Shown: positions 43,556 through 53,592, counted from the stretch's first letter. The stretch is DNA of 64,000 nucleotides from Paenibacillus lupini (GCF_011761355.1 NZ_JAASRW010000003.1:800492-864491), one strand, 5' to 3'. Numbers and translations are program-made. The notes: generated by a model not told the origin, from the sequence alone.

Positions 43556-43746
43556 TATGTTGGATTTCATCCATTATAGCTCCCCTTCTTCCCTCATATC
43601 AGTCTCTATGTTGGATTTCATCCAGCATAATTCCGCTAGATGAAGGTTAATTGAACCTTGGTGACTTTTTTGCTGTACGGAATCCAATATAGACGAACAA
43701 GTAAAGCTCGTGACAATCTTCTTACTGGATGAAATCCAACATAGCC
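43556..43746. repeat. Second cluster of the TTGGATT intergenic repeat family
   Basis: Two direct copies of ATGTTGGATTTCATCCA (near 43558 and 43609) and one inverted copy TGGATGAAATCCAACAT (43726-43742) share the palindromic core TGGATTTCATCCA-like dyad. A fourth, GTACGGAATCCAATATAG (43675-43692), reads on the minus strand as CTATATTGGATTCCGTAC, like the copy near 8881. The rest of the 574-base gap up to 43965 shows no gene that I can support. Confidence 0.7.
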
Positions 43747-43964
43747 ATGCTTAAGCTGTATGATTCCTGAGTAGCAGCTCGCCGATGTGTCACAGCTATT
43801 TTGTCCTAGGCTCCTTCTGCTATCGACAGGTCACAATCGTATCCTTTCAGGTCACCGGATTGGTAGTTAGGCCTCCCCCTGAACTCTTACAATTAACTCA
43901 TGAACCACGGCATACCGGGGTCAACAAACGACAAAGAGTTGATAAAGGGAAGGGAGCAACAATC

Positions 43965-45314
43965 ATGTTAAAGAGCAAAAAAATGCTTATTACGCTTAGC
44001 TTGCTGGCTGTATCGATGTCGCTCGCAGCATGCGGCGGCAACAACAATAAGACAACCGCAAACAATGCAAATGCCTCCGCTAGCACAAATACAAACGCTA
44101 ACTCACCAGCTTCGGAATCACCAAGCACGGATGCTGCAGCAACAACAGAAGTCACGGGTCCAACGGAAGAGAAGCCAGCGGAACTGACAATCTGGCCAGA
44201 CACTGCAGAAGATAAACTCGCGGTTATCCAAGCAGCGGCAGACAAATACACAGCCGCAACAGGAATCAAAATCAACATTAAACCGGTAGCGATGAACGAT
44301 CAGCCGGATGTTCTTGCCCTTGACGGTCCTGCAGGCAAAGGTCCAGACCTGTTCTACCAGCCGGGCATCGGCAGCCTTGTTGTGAAAGGTCTCGTTCAAG
44401 AAGTGAAAGCTTCCGACGAAGTGAAGGGGACTTACACACCTGAAGCATTGGCAGCTCTTAGCCAAGACGGCGTGCTCTACGGTCTTCCGCTCGTAACTGA
44501 AACGTATGCTCTTTTTTATAATAAGAAGCTTGTTCCTACGGCACCGGCAACGATTGCGGAACTGGAGCAAATTATGAAAGATCAAACCGACGCGAAGAAA
44601 CAAAACTACGGCTTCCTCTTCGAAGCAGCGAACTTCTACTTTGCTTGGGGCTTCCTTGGTGGTGAAGGCGGCTACATCTTCAAAGACAATGCCGGCAAAT
44701 ACGACATCAACGATATCGGCCTCAATAAAGAAGGTACAGTAAAAGGTGCCTCCCTCATTCAAAGCTGGTTCAACAACGGTTATCTGCCTAAAGGCGTAAA
44801 CGGCGACATCGTTGGCGGCTTGTTCACACAAGGTAAAGTTGGCGCGGTTATCAACGGTCCTTGGGCAATTAACGATTACAAGAAAGCATTGGGTGACGAT
44901 CTTGCGGTTGCTCCAATCCCTACCCTCGAAGGCGGCGGTCACCCAACTTCCTTCATCGGCGTAAAAGGCTGGATGCTTTCCAAGTTCACGAAGAGCCCAG
45001 AATGGGCAGCAGACTTTGCAGCCTTCCTGACGAACGAAGAGAATGCCCTTGATTACTTCAAAAAAACAGGTGAAGTTCCACCGGTCATTAGTGTCCTGAA
45101 CAATCCGGCTCTAACTGGAGATCCGCTTGTATCCGGCTTCTCGCAGCAAATCCAATACGGTCAACCGTTCCCTACTGTTCCTGAGCTTGATCATGTATGG
45201 GATCCAATGGCTAACGCTTTGAAATTCATTACAGAAGGCAAAGACGTTCAAGCTTCACTGGATGACGCAGTAAATCTCATTAATGACAAGATGAAGATGG
45301 CAGGCGCGAAATAA
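43965..45314 (+). CDS. Maltose/oligosaccharide-binding lipoprotein (MalE/MdxE-like)
   Basis: A 449-residue lipoprotein. The signal ends in the lipobox SLAAC with lipidated Cys23, then an Asn/Thr/Ala-rich linker to ~65. The binding domain starts ELTIWPDTAEDKLAVIQ and resembles MalE-type CUT1 proteins (GYLPKGVNGDIVGGLFTQGKV, NGPWAINDYKKA). ATG 43965 has AAGGGAG upstream; a frame open 60 codons further 5' has no support. It heads a binding-protein/MalF/MalG/GH87 operon, so its likely ligand is an alpha-glucan oligosaccharide such as a nigero-oligosaccharide. A stem-loop follows that may reduce transcription of the permease genes. Confidence 0.92.
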   Translation: MLKSKKMLITLSLLAVSMSLAACGGNNNKTTANNANASASTNTNANSPASESPSTDAAATTEVTGPTEEKPAELTIWPDTAEDKLAVIQAAADKYTAATGIKINIKPVAMNDQPDVLALDGPAGKGPDLFYQPGIGSLVVKGLVQEVKASDEVKGTYTPEALAALSQDGVLYGLPLVTETYALFYNKKLVPTAPATIAELEQIMKDQTDAKKQNYGFLFEAANFYFAWGFLGGEGGYIFKDNAGKYDINDIGLNKEGTVKGASLIQSWFNNGYLPKGVNGDIVGGLFTQGKVGAVINGPWAINDYKKALGDDLAVAPIPTLEGGGHPTSFIGVKGWMLSKFTKSPEWAADFAAFLTNEENALDYFKKTGEVPPVISVLNNPALTGDPLVSGFSQQIQYGQPFPTVPELDHVWDPMANALKFITEGKDVQASLDDAVNLINDKMKMAGAK

Positions 45315-45335
45315 GTAAACGTAACGTAAGCAAAA

Positions 45336-45368
45336 GGGAAGGGGCTCCTCGAAGCCCCTTTTCCTTTC
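45336..45368 (+). terminator. Intra-operon stem-loop (attenuator) after the binding-protein gene
   Basis: Stem GGAAGGGGCT/AGCCCC-TTTTCC with a six-base loop, then CTTTCC. It is placed between binding protein and permease, where such hairpins commonly let the binding protein be made in excess. Confidence 0.65.
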
Positions 45369-45408
45369 CTATCTTAACGCATTCGGATATATGGAAGGTG
45401 AACCAAAC

Positions 45409-46713
45409 ATGAACATCAACGCCCTGGAGCCAGCACCAGCGTCCAGACAAAATAATCATAATCCTGTTCTGGCAACGGTTCTCTCAATCGTTCCTGGCTT
45501 AGGCCAGCTGTACAATCGAAGGTGGATTAAAGGAATTGTATTTCTTGTAATTGGCTTAAGCTTGATCGCTGCGTTATCCGTGCCTATCGCAAACAGCATC
45601 GCGGGTATGATCACTTTGGGAGATAACCCCGAAACAGATGATTCTCGTAATCTGCTCGTCCAAGGCTTGTTATCCTCGATCATTGGCATCATTTTGCTAG
45701 GCTTGTATGTGCTTAACCTGCTCGATGCCCGCAAAGATGCGAAGAAACGGCAGGAGGGTACTCGTACGCCATCCGTTCGGCAAGCATTCCAGGACAGCTG
45801 GGAGCATGGCTTCCCGTACTTTGTCGTTGTGCCGAATTTCATTATGATGGCGCTGATTGTTATTTTTCCGCTGCTGTTCATGATCTCTCTCGCTTTCACC
45901 AACTACAACCTGTACAATTCTCCACCCGCTCATTTGCTTAACTGGGTCGGCTTTGCCAACTTCAAATCACTGTTCACGGAAGCAGTGTGGAGCAAAAGCT
46001 TAATTACAGTCTTATCCTGGACGGTTGTCTGGACACTTGTTGCAACAACATTGCAGATTGTGCTGGCCTTTTTCTTAGCCGTATTGGTCAATGACAGTCG
46101 TGTCAAATTCAAACGTCTGATTCGTACCGTGTTAATCTTGCCATGGGCTGTTCCTTCGTTCATGACGGTGCTTGTGTTTACAGCGATGTTTAATGATACG
46201 TTTGGAGCGATTAACCGGGATATCTTCTCCCATTTTGGCGTGACAATTCCTTGGTTATCTGATCCAACTTGGGCTCGGATTGCAATTATTAGTATTCAAG
46301 TGTGGCTTGGTTTCCCTTATGTATTTACCTTGATTACAGGTGTTCTGCAGGGGATTTCGAAAGATTGGTACGAAGCAGCTGATGTAGACGGGGGCAGTCG
46401 TTGGAAGAAATTCCGCTTCATTACGATGCCGCATGTCCTGTTTGCTACGGCTCCGCTGCTGATCATGCAGTACTCGTACAACTTTAATAACTTCAACATT
46501 ATTTATCTGTTTAATAAAGGCGGTCCGCCAGTACCGGGGCAAAGCTCAGGTGCTACCGACATTCTAATCTCGTGGGTGTACAGCCTGACGTTCAAAGAAA
46601 ATAACTACAAGATGGCTGCCGCCGTTTCCATCATTATGGGGATCGTTGTAGCGGCGTTTGCCCTCTATCAATTCCGCAAAACCCGTTCCTTCAGAGAGGA
46701 GGATATGTACTAA
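45409..46713 (+). CDS. ABC oligosaccharide permease MalF/MdxF-like
   Basis: A 434-residue CUT1 permease with about eight helices and the EAA loop YEAADVDGGSRWKKFRFITMP. The N-terminal ~120 residues contain a short two-helix extension with PGLGQLYNRRWIKG, typical of MdxF-type maltodextrin permeases. ATG 45409 has GGAAGGTG eight bases upstream; ATG 45391 would place that site inside the gene. It follows the binding protein and precedes the MalG-like permease. There is no ATPase gene nearby. Confidence 0.92.
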   Translation: MNINALEPAPASRQNNHNPVLATVLSIVPGLGQLYNRRWIKGIVFLVIGLSLIAALSVPIANSIAGMITLGDNPETDDSRNLLVQGLLSSIIGIILLGLYVLNLLDARKDAKKRQEGTRTPSVRQAFQDSWEHGFPYFVVVPNFIMMALIVIFPLLFMISLAFTNYNLYNSPPAHLLNWVGFANFKSLFTEAVWSKSLITVLSWTVVWTLVATTLQIVLAFFLAVLVNDSRVKFKRLIRTVLILPWAVPSFMTVLVFTAMFNDTFGAINRDIFSHFGVTIPWLSDPTWARIAIISIQVWLGFPYVFTLITGVLQGISKDWYEAADVDGGSRWKKFRFITMPHVLFATAPLLIMQYSYNFNNFNIIYLFNKGGPPVPGQSSGATDILISWVYSLTFKENNYKMAAAVSIIMGIVVAAFALYQFRKTRSFREEDMY

Positions 46714-46714
46714 G

Positions 46715-47557
46715 ATGAAGCGTTCACTCAAATCCGCTCTCGAAGTATCCGGCATCTATTTGATCGTTCTCATTATGTTTGTTCTAATTCTATATCCGTT
46801 GTTGTGGGCGTTCAGTATGTCCCTCAATCCAGGAACAAGCTTGTTCTCTCTCAAAATGTTCCCGGACAACTGGTCGCTTGAGCATTATAAATGGTTGTTC
46901 ACAGATCCAAGCAGCAATTACACCCTTTGGTATAAGAACACGTTGATCGTTGCTTTTATCAATGGTCTTGCATCGGTCTGCATTGTATCGATTGTAGCTT
47001 ACGTTTTCTCAAGATTCCGTTTCATCGGCCGCAAGAACAGCATTTATACCTTCCTGCTGCTGCAGATGTTCCCGGTACTCATGGGGATGGTAGCCATCTA
47101 TCTGCTGCTCAACACGGTTAACCTGCTGGATACGTTTACAGGCCTCATCCTGATCTATGTGTTTGGCGGTCTCCCAATGAACTTGTTCCTTGTAAAAGGT
47201 TACCTGGATACGATTCCGCGTGACCTCGACGAATCGGCCAAAATAGATGGAGCAGGATACCTGACGATCTTCTTCCGGATCTTAATTCCACTCGCCAGCC
47301 CGATTATTGCAGTTGTTGCTTTGTTTACGTTTATGGCGCCGTTCTTTGACTTCCTGACGCCGCAGATTATTATCCGCAGCCCGGAGAAGTTCACACTGGC
47401 GCTAGGCTTATACAACTTTATTAATGATAAGTTTGCGAATAACTTTACGATGTTTGCCGCAGGTACAATTCTTATTGCGATACCTATATCGATTGTTTTC
47501 CTGCTGCTGCAGCGCTTCCTCATCTCCGGTCTTGCGGATGGGGCAACGAAAGGTTAA
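46715..47557 (+). CDS. ABC oligosaccharide permease MalG/MdxG-like
   Basis: A 280-residue permease with six helices, the EAA loop LDESAKIDGAGYLTIFFRILIP and the C-terminus FLISGLADGATKG. AGGAGG lies twelve bases from ATG 46715, one base after the MalF-like stop, so it is tightly coupled. An open frame back to 46658 overlaps the previous gene and is not needed. The GH87 glucanase gene begins 46 bases downstream and is probably cotranscribed. Confidence 0.92.
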   Translation: MKRSLKSALEVSGIYLIVLIMFVLILYPLLWAFSMSLNPGTSLFSLKMFPDNWSLEHYKWLFTDPSSNYTLWYKNTLIVAFINGLASVCIVSIVAYVFSRFRFIGRKNSIYTFLLLQMFPVLMGMVAIYLLLNTVNLLDTFTGLILIYVFGGLPMNLFLVKGYLDTIPRDLDESAKIDGAGYLTIFFRILIPLASPIIAVVALFTFMAPFFDFLTPQIIIRSPEKFTLALGLYNFINDKFANNFTMFAAGTILIAIPISIVFLLLQRFLISGLADGATKG

Positions 47558-47603
47558 TTGTACTCTAAAATTATGTCATTACTTTGTAGGAGGAATGGGA
47601 TCA

Positions 47604-50600
47604 ATGCCAGCATCATTATTAAAGAAGCTTCTATTTCTTTGTATGGCGCTCCTTATTGCGATCCCCCCGCTGTCCGCAAGTGCGGACGGCGTTTCTGGGG
47701 TTAATAATGAAGACGCTTTCATCCAAATTCATAATCCTTGGAAAGGTTATTCCCTGTACGAGGATGCAGCAGGTAAGGTGCGTTACGGCTTTCCGGCTGT
47801 AAACGATCCTTATGCGCAGTGGATGATTGAAGTGAAGGGTGATCATAAGAGAATTAAAAACCGGGCGACCGGCCATTACATGAATTCTGAACAGGTGACA
47901 GATGCGAATATAACAAATGCGGTAGATAGCTCGGACATTGGCGAGAACTGGGTCTCTGACACATGGGATACCGCAGAAGTTGCAAGCAAACCTGGAGAGT
48001 TCAATATTATCAGTACTCGTAACGCTTCTTGGATCGTCAATTTCCAAATTGACAATGGTACCGTTCAGTCGAATAATTGGGCGCAATCGGACTGGGGAAG
48101 CGCAACCTGGACCTTTGATTCGTTAGAAGCCAGCAAACCAGTTCGAGCGCCGAAGCGGATCAAGAATAATTGGAAAGGCATCTATTTATATGAAGATAAC
48201 GGTCAGATCAAATACGGCGACCCTGCTTATACGGATCAATCTTCGCAATGGACTTTGATTGACACGGCAAACGGCAAGCTGCTGCGCAACGTGGCGACGG
48301 GCCATTATATAACGAGTGTTGATTATGTCGGGGCAACACCGCTTTCCGCTGAAGCTACGCCAAGTGTAAATTCAGCTTGGATCATCGCGGCTGCCAAGAA
48401 TGACAGCGGTGTAGAAGTAGACGGATATGTCTCGCTGAAGAGTGCGGCAAACGCAAGCAGTTTCATCAACGTGCAGAATCAAGACGGCTTCGCGCAGGGC
48501 AACAACTGGGCTCAGGCAACATGGGGCAGCGCACAGTGGGCGCTCGAGGACCCAGCTCCTCCTACAGCTCCGGTTGTTCCATACATTTGGATCAAGAATA
48601 ACTGGCTGCAGCTGTATCTGTTCGAAGACGCCAATGGTGTTGTTCAATACGGCAACGTACTGTCATCTAATCAGAATGCGCAGTGGCTGGTGGAAGATCA
48701 TGCTGGCGTAAAACGAATCAAGAACCGCGGCACTGGTCATTATTTGAATAATGATGGGGTAACAGGCGACCGGGATGCGCTGAAATCTACTGTTTTGGCA
48801 GAAGAAGATTCAACGGCAGTCGATTGGACAATTGAGACGTATCAAGGCTATAAGCTGATCAGCAAGCCAAGCGATGACAGCGGGAAATACGTCAATGCCG
48901 AGAACAAGCTGAAATACGCACAGTTCAGCGTTGTGCCTAAAGACTGGGGCAGCCCAAAATGGGAGTTTATCACCGTTGCTGAGACCGCTCCAGCTTACGT
49001 ACGACTGAAGAACAGCTATTTTGGCCAATACCTCTTTGAAGATGAGGACGGTAAGGTCGCTTACGGTCAGCCTGATGCGAATGATCCTGCCTCCCAGTGG
49101 TCGATTGAGACCGCACCGCAAGGCGTTTATATTGTGAACCGGGCAACAGGGCATATGATTTCTAATGAGAACATTAACAAGCAGCCGGGGGAAACAGATC
49201 CACATCTCAAGCCACTCGAAAGCTTAACGCTGGACAAAACATGGGGCAGCGTGCAGTGGACGATGACGGATGTGGAAGGCTCTGTGAATACGAAAGTATT
49301 CAGCAACAGCTGGAACCCGAATTGGAATAATGAAGCCGCCAATATCCATATACAAGACCAGACTGGCTTTGCGCAAGCAAGCAATATTCCGGCGAATTGG
49401 GGCAGTGCGCAATGGGTACTGGAGGCTGCTGCGCAAGCACCGGCTGAATTGCCGGAAGGCTTTATCCGAATCAAGAATGAAGCATCCGGCCAATACCTGT
49501 ATGAGAACGGCAACCATGTTGTCTTATACGGCGCACCAGCTGCGAACAATGCGGCATCGCACTGGCAAATCACGAGTGAAGATGGTACTCAGCATATCGT
49601 AAACCGTGCGACCAGCAATGCCATATCTATCGAAAATCTGCAAAGCTATCTGGAGACAACAACAGCTCCAGTGGATAAGGATACGAAAGTGAACTGGGTT
49701 GTAGAAAATGGTCCTTCCTCTGGTCTATATCTGCTACGCAGTGCAGCGGCAGGTTATGAAGACAACTATATTCATACCGAGGATTTGCAAGGTTATGCGC
49801 AATATGAACTAAGATCGATTGAAAGCCGCGGCGTGCAGTGGAGACTCGAGACGGCATCAGTTGAAGCCGTAACCATACCGTCTGTTGATTGTCCTGAGAA
49901 CGCAGTGACTCCTATTTTGAAAGAAACGAATGTAGTTCGGATCGTTGATGGTGCAAGCGGCAAGGCAATAATCGAACATAGCGGCGCTATTGTTGCGGCT
50001 ATTCCTACTGTTAATGATGACAAAGCAGCTAACTGGCTGCCGCAGGATTACAACGGTCATAAGCAATATGTGAATCAAGCGACTGGCCATAAGCTGGCTC
50101 TCAATCTGAATGGTCAGCCTTCGGCCATTACGGATGGAACAAGTCTAGCTGGACAATGGGAAGTTAATGCTTATGCAGGCTATCAGGTACTGAGCAATGC
50201 TGCTGCTCCTGAACAGTATTTAACACTAAGTGAAGCGGGAGCAGTTACTGCCGAGGCAGTTAATCCATCGGCAAGCTCGGCTCATTGGCTAATTCAGCCC
50301 GTGAAGAGTGACGTCCGCTACGAAGCGGACGAAGCTTTTATGACTGGCGGAGTATCAGCAAATGGAGCATACGTATCCGGTTTTACACAAGTGGATGCAG
50401 CACTGCAGTTTGCAGTCAATGCCGACAACGCTGATAGCTATGGAGCAAAAGTGCATTATCGCAATTCAGACCACAATGCAAAGACGTTAAATGTATTTGT
50501 TAACGGCTTAAAGCAGCCTGCTGCAATAGAGTTCCCAAGTACAGGTAACGGCTGGGCTGACAAGACATTGAACCTTCCACTTCGTGCAGGCATGAACACA

Positions 50601-53531
50601 ATCTCCTTGCAGTACGATAACGGCAATACCGGCAACGTTGATGTCGATTACCTTATCGTGCAAAATGCAATCAACAAAGATTACCGCGGAGCGACAGTTC
50701 CCTTTACGACTTATGAAGCAGAACATGGCGTAACGAATGGTACTTTCATCGAAGAGGACCGTACGTTTAAAACTTTTGCTTCCGAAGCATCCGGCAGGGA
50801 AGCTGTTCGTTTGGACGCAACAGGACAATATGTAGAGTTTAAAACAACGGAGCAAGCGAATGCGCTGACCATGCGCTATATCATTCCGGACTCTGCAGCT
50901 GGTGACGGCGAAGAGCATACATTGACGCTGTATATTAATGGAGAAAAGCAAGGCAAGATTAATCTGTCCAGCAAGTACAGCTGGGTATATGGTAAATATC
51001 CTTGGACGAATAATCCTGCTGACGGAGATGCTCACCGTTTCTATGATGAATCCCGTCTGTTAGTTGGCGAAGTACCAGCAGGCTCAACGATCCGTCTCGT
51101 GAAGGAAGCGGACGATACAGCGGAATACTATGTGGTTGACTTGGTTGATCTGGAGCAGGCGCCTGATGCTTATTTGAAACCAGACGGCTACTTAACGGTA
51201 ACAGACTTTGGAGCAATAGCGAATGATGAATCGGATGATTCAGCTGCTTTTGAAGCAGCAATTGCAACAGCGAAGGAACAGGATGTTGGCTTATGGATTC
51301 CGGCAGGGGTATTTACACTTACAGAAGGACCTCTCCATATCAATAATGTGACGATCCGTGGTGCGGGCATGTGGAACACCGAACTGCAGGGAGCAGGCTT
51401 CCTCGTTGAAGGCAGTAAAGTGCGGGTATACGATTTGTATATGGATCTTGGTGTGACCGGACGCCATGATGAGCTGCGTGAAGCGGGCTTTGATGGCACC
51501 TTTGGCCAGGGATCGGTAATTCAGAACGTATGGATTGAGCATGCAAAAGCCGGGATCTGGTCGATGCGTAGTGACGAAGGTATGCTGACAGATGGTTTAT
51601 ACGTTGGCGGCGTGCGAATTCGCGATACCTATGCCGATGGAATTAACTTCACAACCGGCACAAGAAACTCCATGATTGAGCAAACCCATATCCGTAACTC
51701 CGGTGATGACAGCATCGCGCTTTGGTCACAGAAGCCGGAAGGCGTATCCGATGATGACAGTCGTGTGAGCGGTAATACGGTTCGGTTTAATACGGTACAG
51801 CTGCCATGGCTTGCGGATAATGTAGCGATCTTTGGCGGACGGAACAATAACGTGCAGGACAATATCCTTTCGGATACAGTAGGGTTTGGTGCAGGGATTG
51901 CGGTATCAACAAGGTTCAATCCAGTAGCCTTCGATGGTACAACACTAATTGAGCGCAATACGCTAATTCGCACCGGCGGCCGCGAACCAAGCTGGGGTCA
52001 GAACTTTGGAGCCATCTGGCTGTTCACTGGTGATAAGCCAATTGATGCGGACATTATGATTCGTAATAACACAGCACTGGACAGTACTTATCAAGGTCTG
52101 TACGTGAACGGCCCTAACGCAATCACGAATGGTACTCATAGCATTACGATTGAAAACTATGTGATCGATGGAACCGGTACGTGGGGAATTCATGTGAACA
52201 GTGACGTAAGCGGATCAATTAATTTGGATAATGTTATCGTCCGCCATACGAAGATTGGACCTGTATTTAACGCAGTAGGAACGGGCTTTGAGCTTCGTAC
52301 TGTTACGCATGAGGATAATGGAAACCCAGGCAATCATACAGGCGGTGGTTCAACACCAACTGAGCCATCCCTTAATCATGATGCTGAACTGAAGGCTGGC
52401 CTGCTATCAGGTAAAACGGAGATTATCATTGACTTGCCGGCTAATGTGGAAGTGGGAACTGTTGAGTTCTCTGCAGCTGTATTGAAGGAGGCAGCAGCTG
52501 CTCCTAAGGGTGCAGTCATTGTGATTCGTTATGGGGGTATGACGTATAACCTTCCATCAAATCTATGGACGATTCTGGAGGAAGCCGGATACGGACAGGA
52601 TCTAGAGGTGACAGGCTCCAAGCTGACCATTAAACTCTCTCAAGCAGCATCAGATACAACTGAGGAGCTGAAGAACAAGGCAGCTTCGGCAGGCTTCACC
52701 ATTGCAGGTAATCCCATTTCCTTCGAGATGACTTTGCAATCCGGCGTTAAGTCCATACCGGTACATCATTTCGGAAAGCAGTTTGTAGCTAGAAGCTTCA
52801 TGCTCGACGGTTCATTAGATGTGGAGCACAGCACAGTTGTAGTGTTTGATCCGGCAACAGGACAATTTAGAACGGTACCTGCGTTGTTCACGAGTGAAGG
52901 CGGCCATACCGTTGTTACGGTAAAAAGCACAACAAACAGTCTTTACGCGGCAGCTGTTTCGACTGTTACCTTCAAGGATATATCTTCCCATTGGGCGAAG
53001 GATGATATTCTACTCTTGGCAAACAAACGGATCGTAAACGGTGTTGCTGTAGATACGTTTGCGCCAAACCGCGACATCAGCAGAGCGGAATTTGCAGCAC
53101 TTGTGGTGAAGGCGCTTGGATTTGCACCAACAAGCGAAGACATCAAAACATTCACGGATGTACAGCCGTCTACCTGGTACGCCTCCTATATCAATACGGC
53201 TGTGCAATACGGTATTGTCAAAGGGATGAGCGATGGTACATTCCATCCCAATCAAGAGGTAACCCGCCAGGAAATGGCGGTCATGCTGGACCGGGTACTG
53301 GAGCTGACCCAAAAGGATACTTCATCTTGGGATACCGGAACAACAGCGTTTGAACAAGACGGCAGCCAAATCGCCGAGTGGGCACAGTCTTCTATTGAAG
53401 AGCTTGCAGCGGCAGGGATTATGCAAGGCAAATCTGCAGGTAAGTTCGCTCCGCTCGACCATGCCACACGTGCCGAAGCAGTAGTAACGCTGAAGCGTTT
53501 GCTGCAGGCAACTGACCTCATGGACATATAA
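47604..53531 (+). CDS. SLH-anchored GH87 alpha-1,3-glucanase (mutanase/mycodextranase type), multimodular
   Basis: A 1,975-residue surface enzyme. Signal peptide ~1-30; six tandem ~135-residue units (about 35-905) that share KNxWxGxYLYE, xAQW and NRATGHY motifs and have three W-containing sub-repeats each, suggesting beta-trefoil carbohydrate-binding domains; a CBM35/6-like domain (~908-1030); a second beta-sandwich (~1035-1190); and a right-handed beta-helix catalytic domain (~1195-1575). Putative catalytic acids are Asp1345 (DGINF) and Asp1368-Asp1369 (SGDDS); their 23-residue spacing matches the Asp triad I recall for Agl-type GH87 enzymes. The C-terminus (~1590-1975) ends in three SLH domains. 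AGGAGG is ten bases before ATG 47604. Likely hydrolyses alpha-1,3-glucan of fungal walls or mutan. Confidence 0.92.
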   Translation: MPASLLKKLLFLCMALLIAIPPLSASADGVSGVNNEDAFIQIHNPWKGYSLYEDAAGKVRYGFPAVNDPYAQWMIEVKGDHKRIKNRATGHYMNSEQVTDANITNAVDSSDIGENWVSDTWDTAEVASKPGEFNIISTRNASWIVNFQIDNGTVQSNNWAQSDWGSATWTFDSLEASKPVRAPKRIKNNWKGIYLYEDNGQIKYGDPAYTDQSSQWTLIDTANGKLLRNVATGHYITSVDYVGATPLSAEATPSVNSAWIIAAAKNDSGVEVDGYVSLKSAANASSFINVQNQDGFAQGNNWAQATWGSAQWALEDPAPPTAPVVPYIWIKNNWLQLYLFEDANGVVQYGNVLSSNQNAQWLVEDHAGVKRIKNRGTGHYLNNDGVTGDRDALKSTVLAEEDSTAVDWTIETYQGYKLISKPSDDSGKYVNAENKLKYAQFSVVPKDWGSPKWEFITVAETAPAYVRLKNSYFGQYLFEDEDGKVAYGQPDANDPASQWSIETAPQGVYIVNRATGHMISNENINKQPGETDPHLKPLESLTLDKTWGSVQWTMTDVEGSVNTKVFSNSWNPNWNNEAANIHIQDQTGFAQASNIPANWGSAQWVLEAAAQAPAELPEGFIRIKNEASGQYLYENGNHVVLYGAPAANNAASHWQITSEDGTQHIVNRATSNAISIENLQSYLETTTAPVDKDTKVNWVVENGPSSGLYLLRSAAAGYEDNYIHTEDLQGYAQYELRSIESRGVQWRLETASVEAVTIPSVDCPENAVTPILKETNVVRIVDGASGKAIIEHSGAIVAAIPTVNDDKAANWLPQDYNGHKQYVNQATGHKLALNLNGQPSAITDGTSLAGQWEVNAYAGYQVLSNAAAPEQYLTLSEAGAVTAEAVNPSASSAHWLIQPVKSDVRYEADEAFMTGGVSANGAYVSGFTQVDAALQFAVNADNADSYGAKVHYRNSDHNAKTLNVFVNGLKQPAAIEFPSTGNGWADKTLNLPLRAGMNTISLQYDNGNTGNVDVDYLIVQNAINKDYRGATVPFTTYEAEHGVTNGTFIEEDRTFKTFASEASGREAVRLDATGQYVEFKTTEQANALTMRYIIPDSAAGDGEEHTLTLYINGEKQGKINLSSKYSWVYGKYPWTNNPADGDAHRFYDESRLLVGEVPAGSTIRLVKEADDTAEYYVVDLVDLEQAPDAYLKPDGYLTVTDFGAIANDESDDSAAFEAAIATAKEQDVGLWIPAGVFTLTEGPLHINNVTIRGAGMWNTELQGAGFLVEGSKVRVYDLYMDLGVTGRHDELREAGFDGTFGQGSVIQNVWIEHAKAGIWSMRSDEGMLTDGLYVGGVRIRDTYADGINFTTGTRNSMIEQTHIRNSGDDSIALWSQKPEGVSDDDSRVSGNTVRFNTVQLPWLADNVAIFGGRNNNVQDNILSDTVGFGAGIAVSTRFNPVAFDGTTLIERNTLIRTGGREPSWGQNFGAIWLFTGDKPIDADIMIRNNTALDSTYQGLYVNGPNAITNGTHSITIENYVIDGTGTWGIHVNSDVSGSINLDNVIVRHTKIGPVFNAVGTGFELRTVTHEDNGNPGNHTGGGSTPTEPSLNHDAELKAGLLSGKTEIIIDLPANVEVGTVEFSAAVLKEAAAAPKGAVIVIRYGGMTYNLPSNLWTILEEAGYGQDLEVTGSKLTIKLSQAASDTTEELKNKAASAGFTIAGNPISFEMTLQSGVKSIPVHHFGKQFVARSFMLDGSLDVEHSTVVVFDPATGQFRTVPALFTSEGGHTVVTVKSTTNSLYAAAVSTVTFKDISSHWAKDDILLLANKRIVNGVAVDTFAPNRDISRAEFAALVVKALGFAPTSEDIKTFTDVQPSTWYASYINTAVQYGIVKGMSDGTFHPNQEVTRQEMAVMLDRVLELTQKDTSSWDTGTTAFEQDGSQIAEWAQSSIEELAAAGIMQGKSAGKFAPLDHATRAEAVVTLKRLLQATDLMDI

Positions 53532-53548
53532 TTCAATATAATAAAGCA

Positions 53549-53582
53549 AGCCGGTTAAGGGGCTCCCTTAACCGGCTATTTG
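53549..53582 (+). terminator. Terminator of the alpha-glucan operon
   Basis: Thirteen-base perfect stem AGCCGGTTAAGGG/CCCTTAACCGGCT with a three-base loop; the tail is T-rich but short (ATTTGT). Confidence 0.82.
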
Positions 53583-53592
53583 TCATGCGTTC

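Noticed and set aside
43785..43964. N-terminal extension of the MalE-like protein
   Set aside because: The extension has no ribosome site, would bury the lipoprotein signal peptide 60 residues inside, and lies in an intergenic promoter region.
44118..44942. Open frame of 274 codons on the minus strand across the MalE-like gene
   Set aside because: Same reason: antisense to a well-supported gene, with no family motif.
47710..50310. Tandem repeat pattern considered as CRISPR or other DNA repeat array
   Set aside because: The repetition is at protein-domain level (~405 bases per unit, diverged at DNA level) inside one open frame, with no short identical repeats or spacers.
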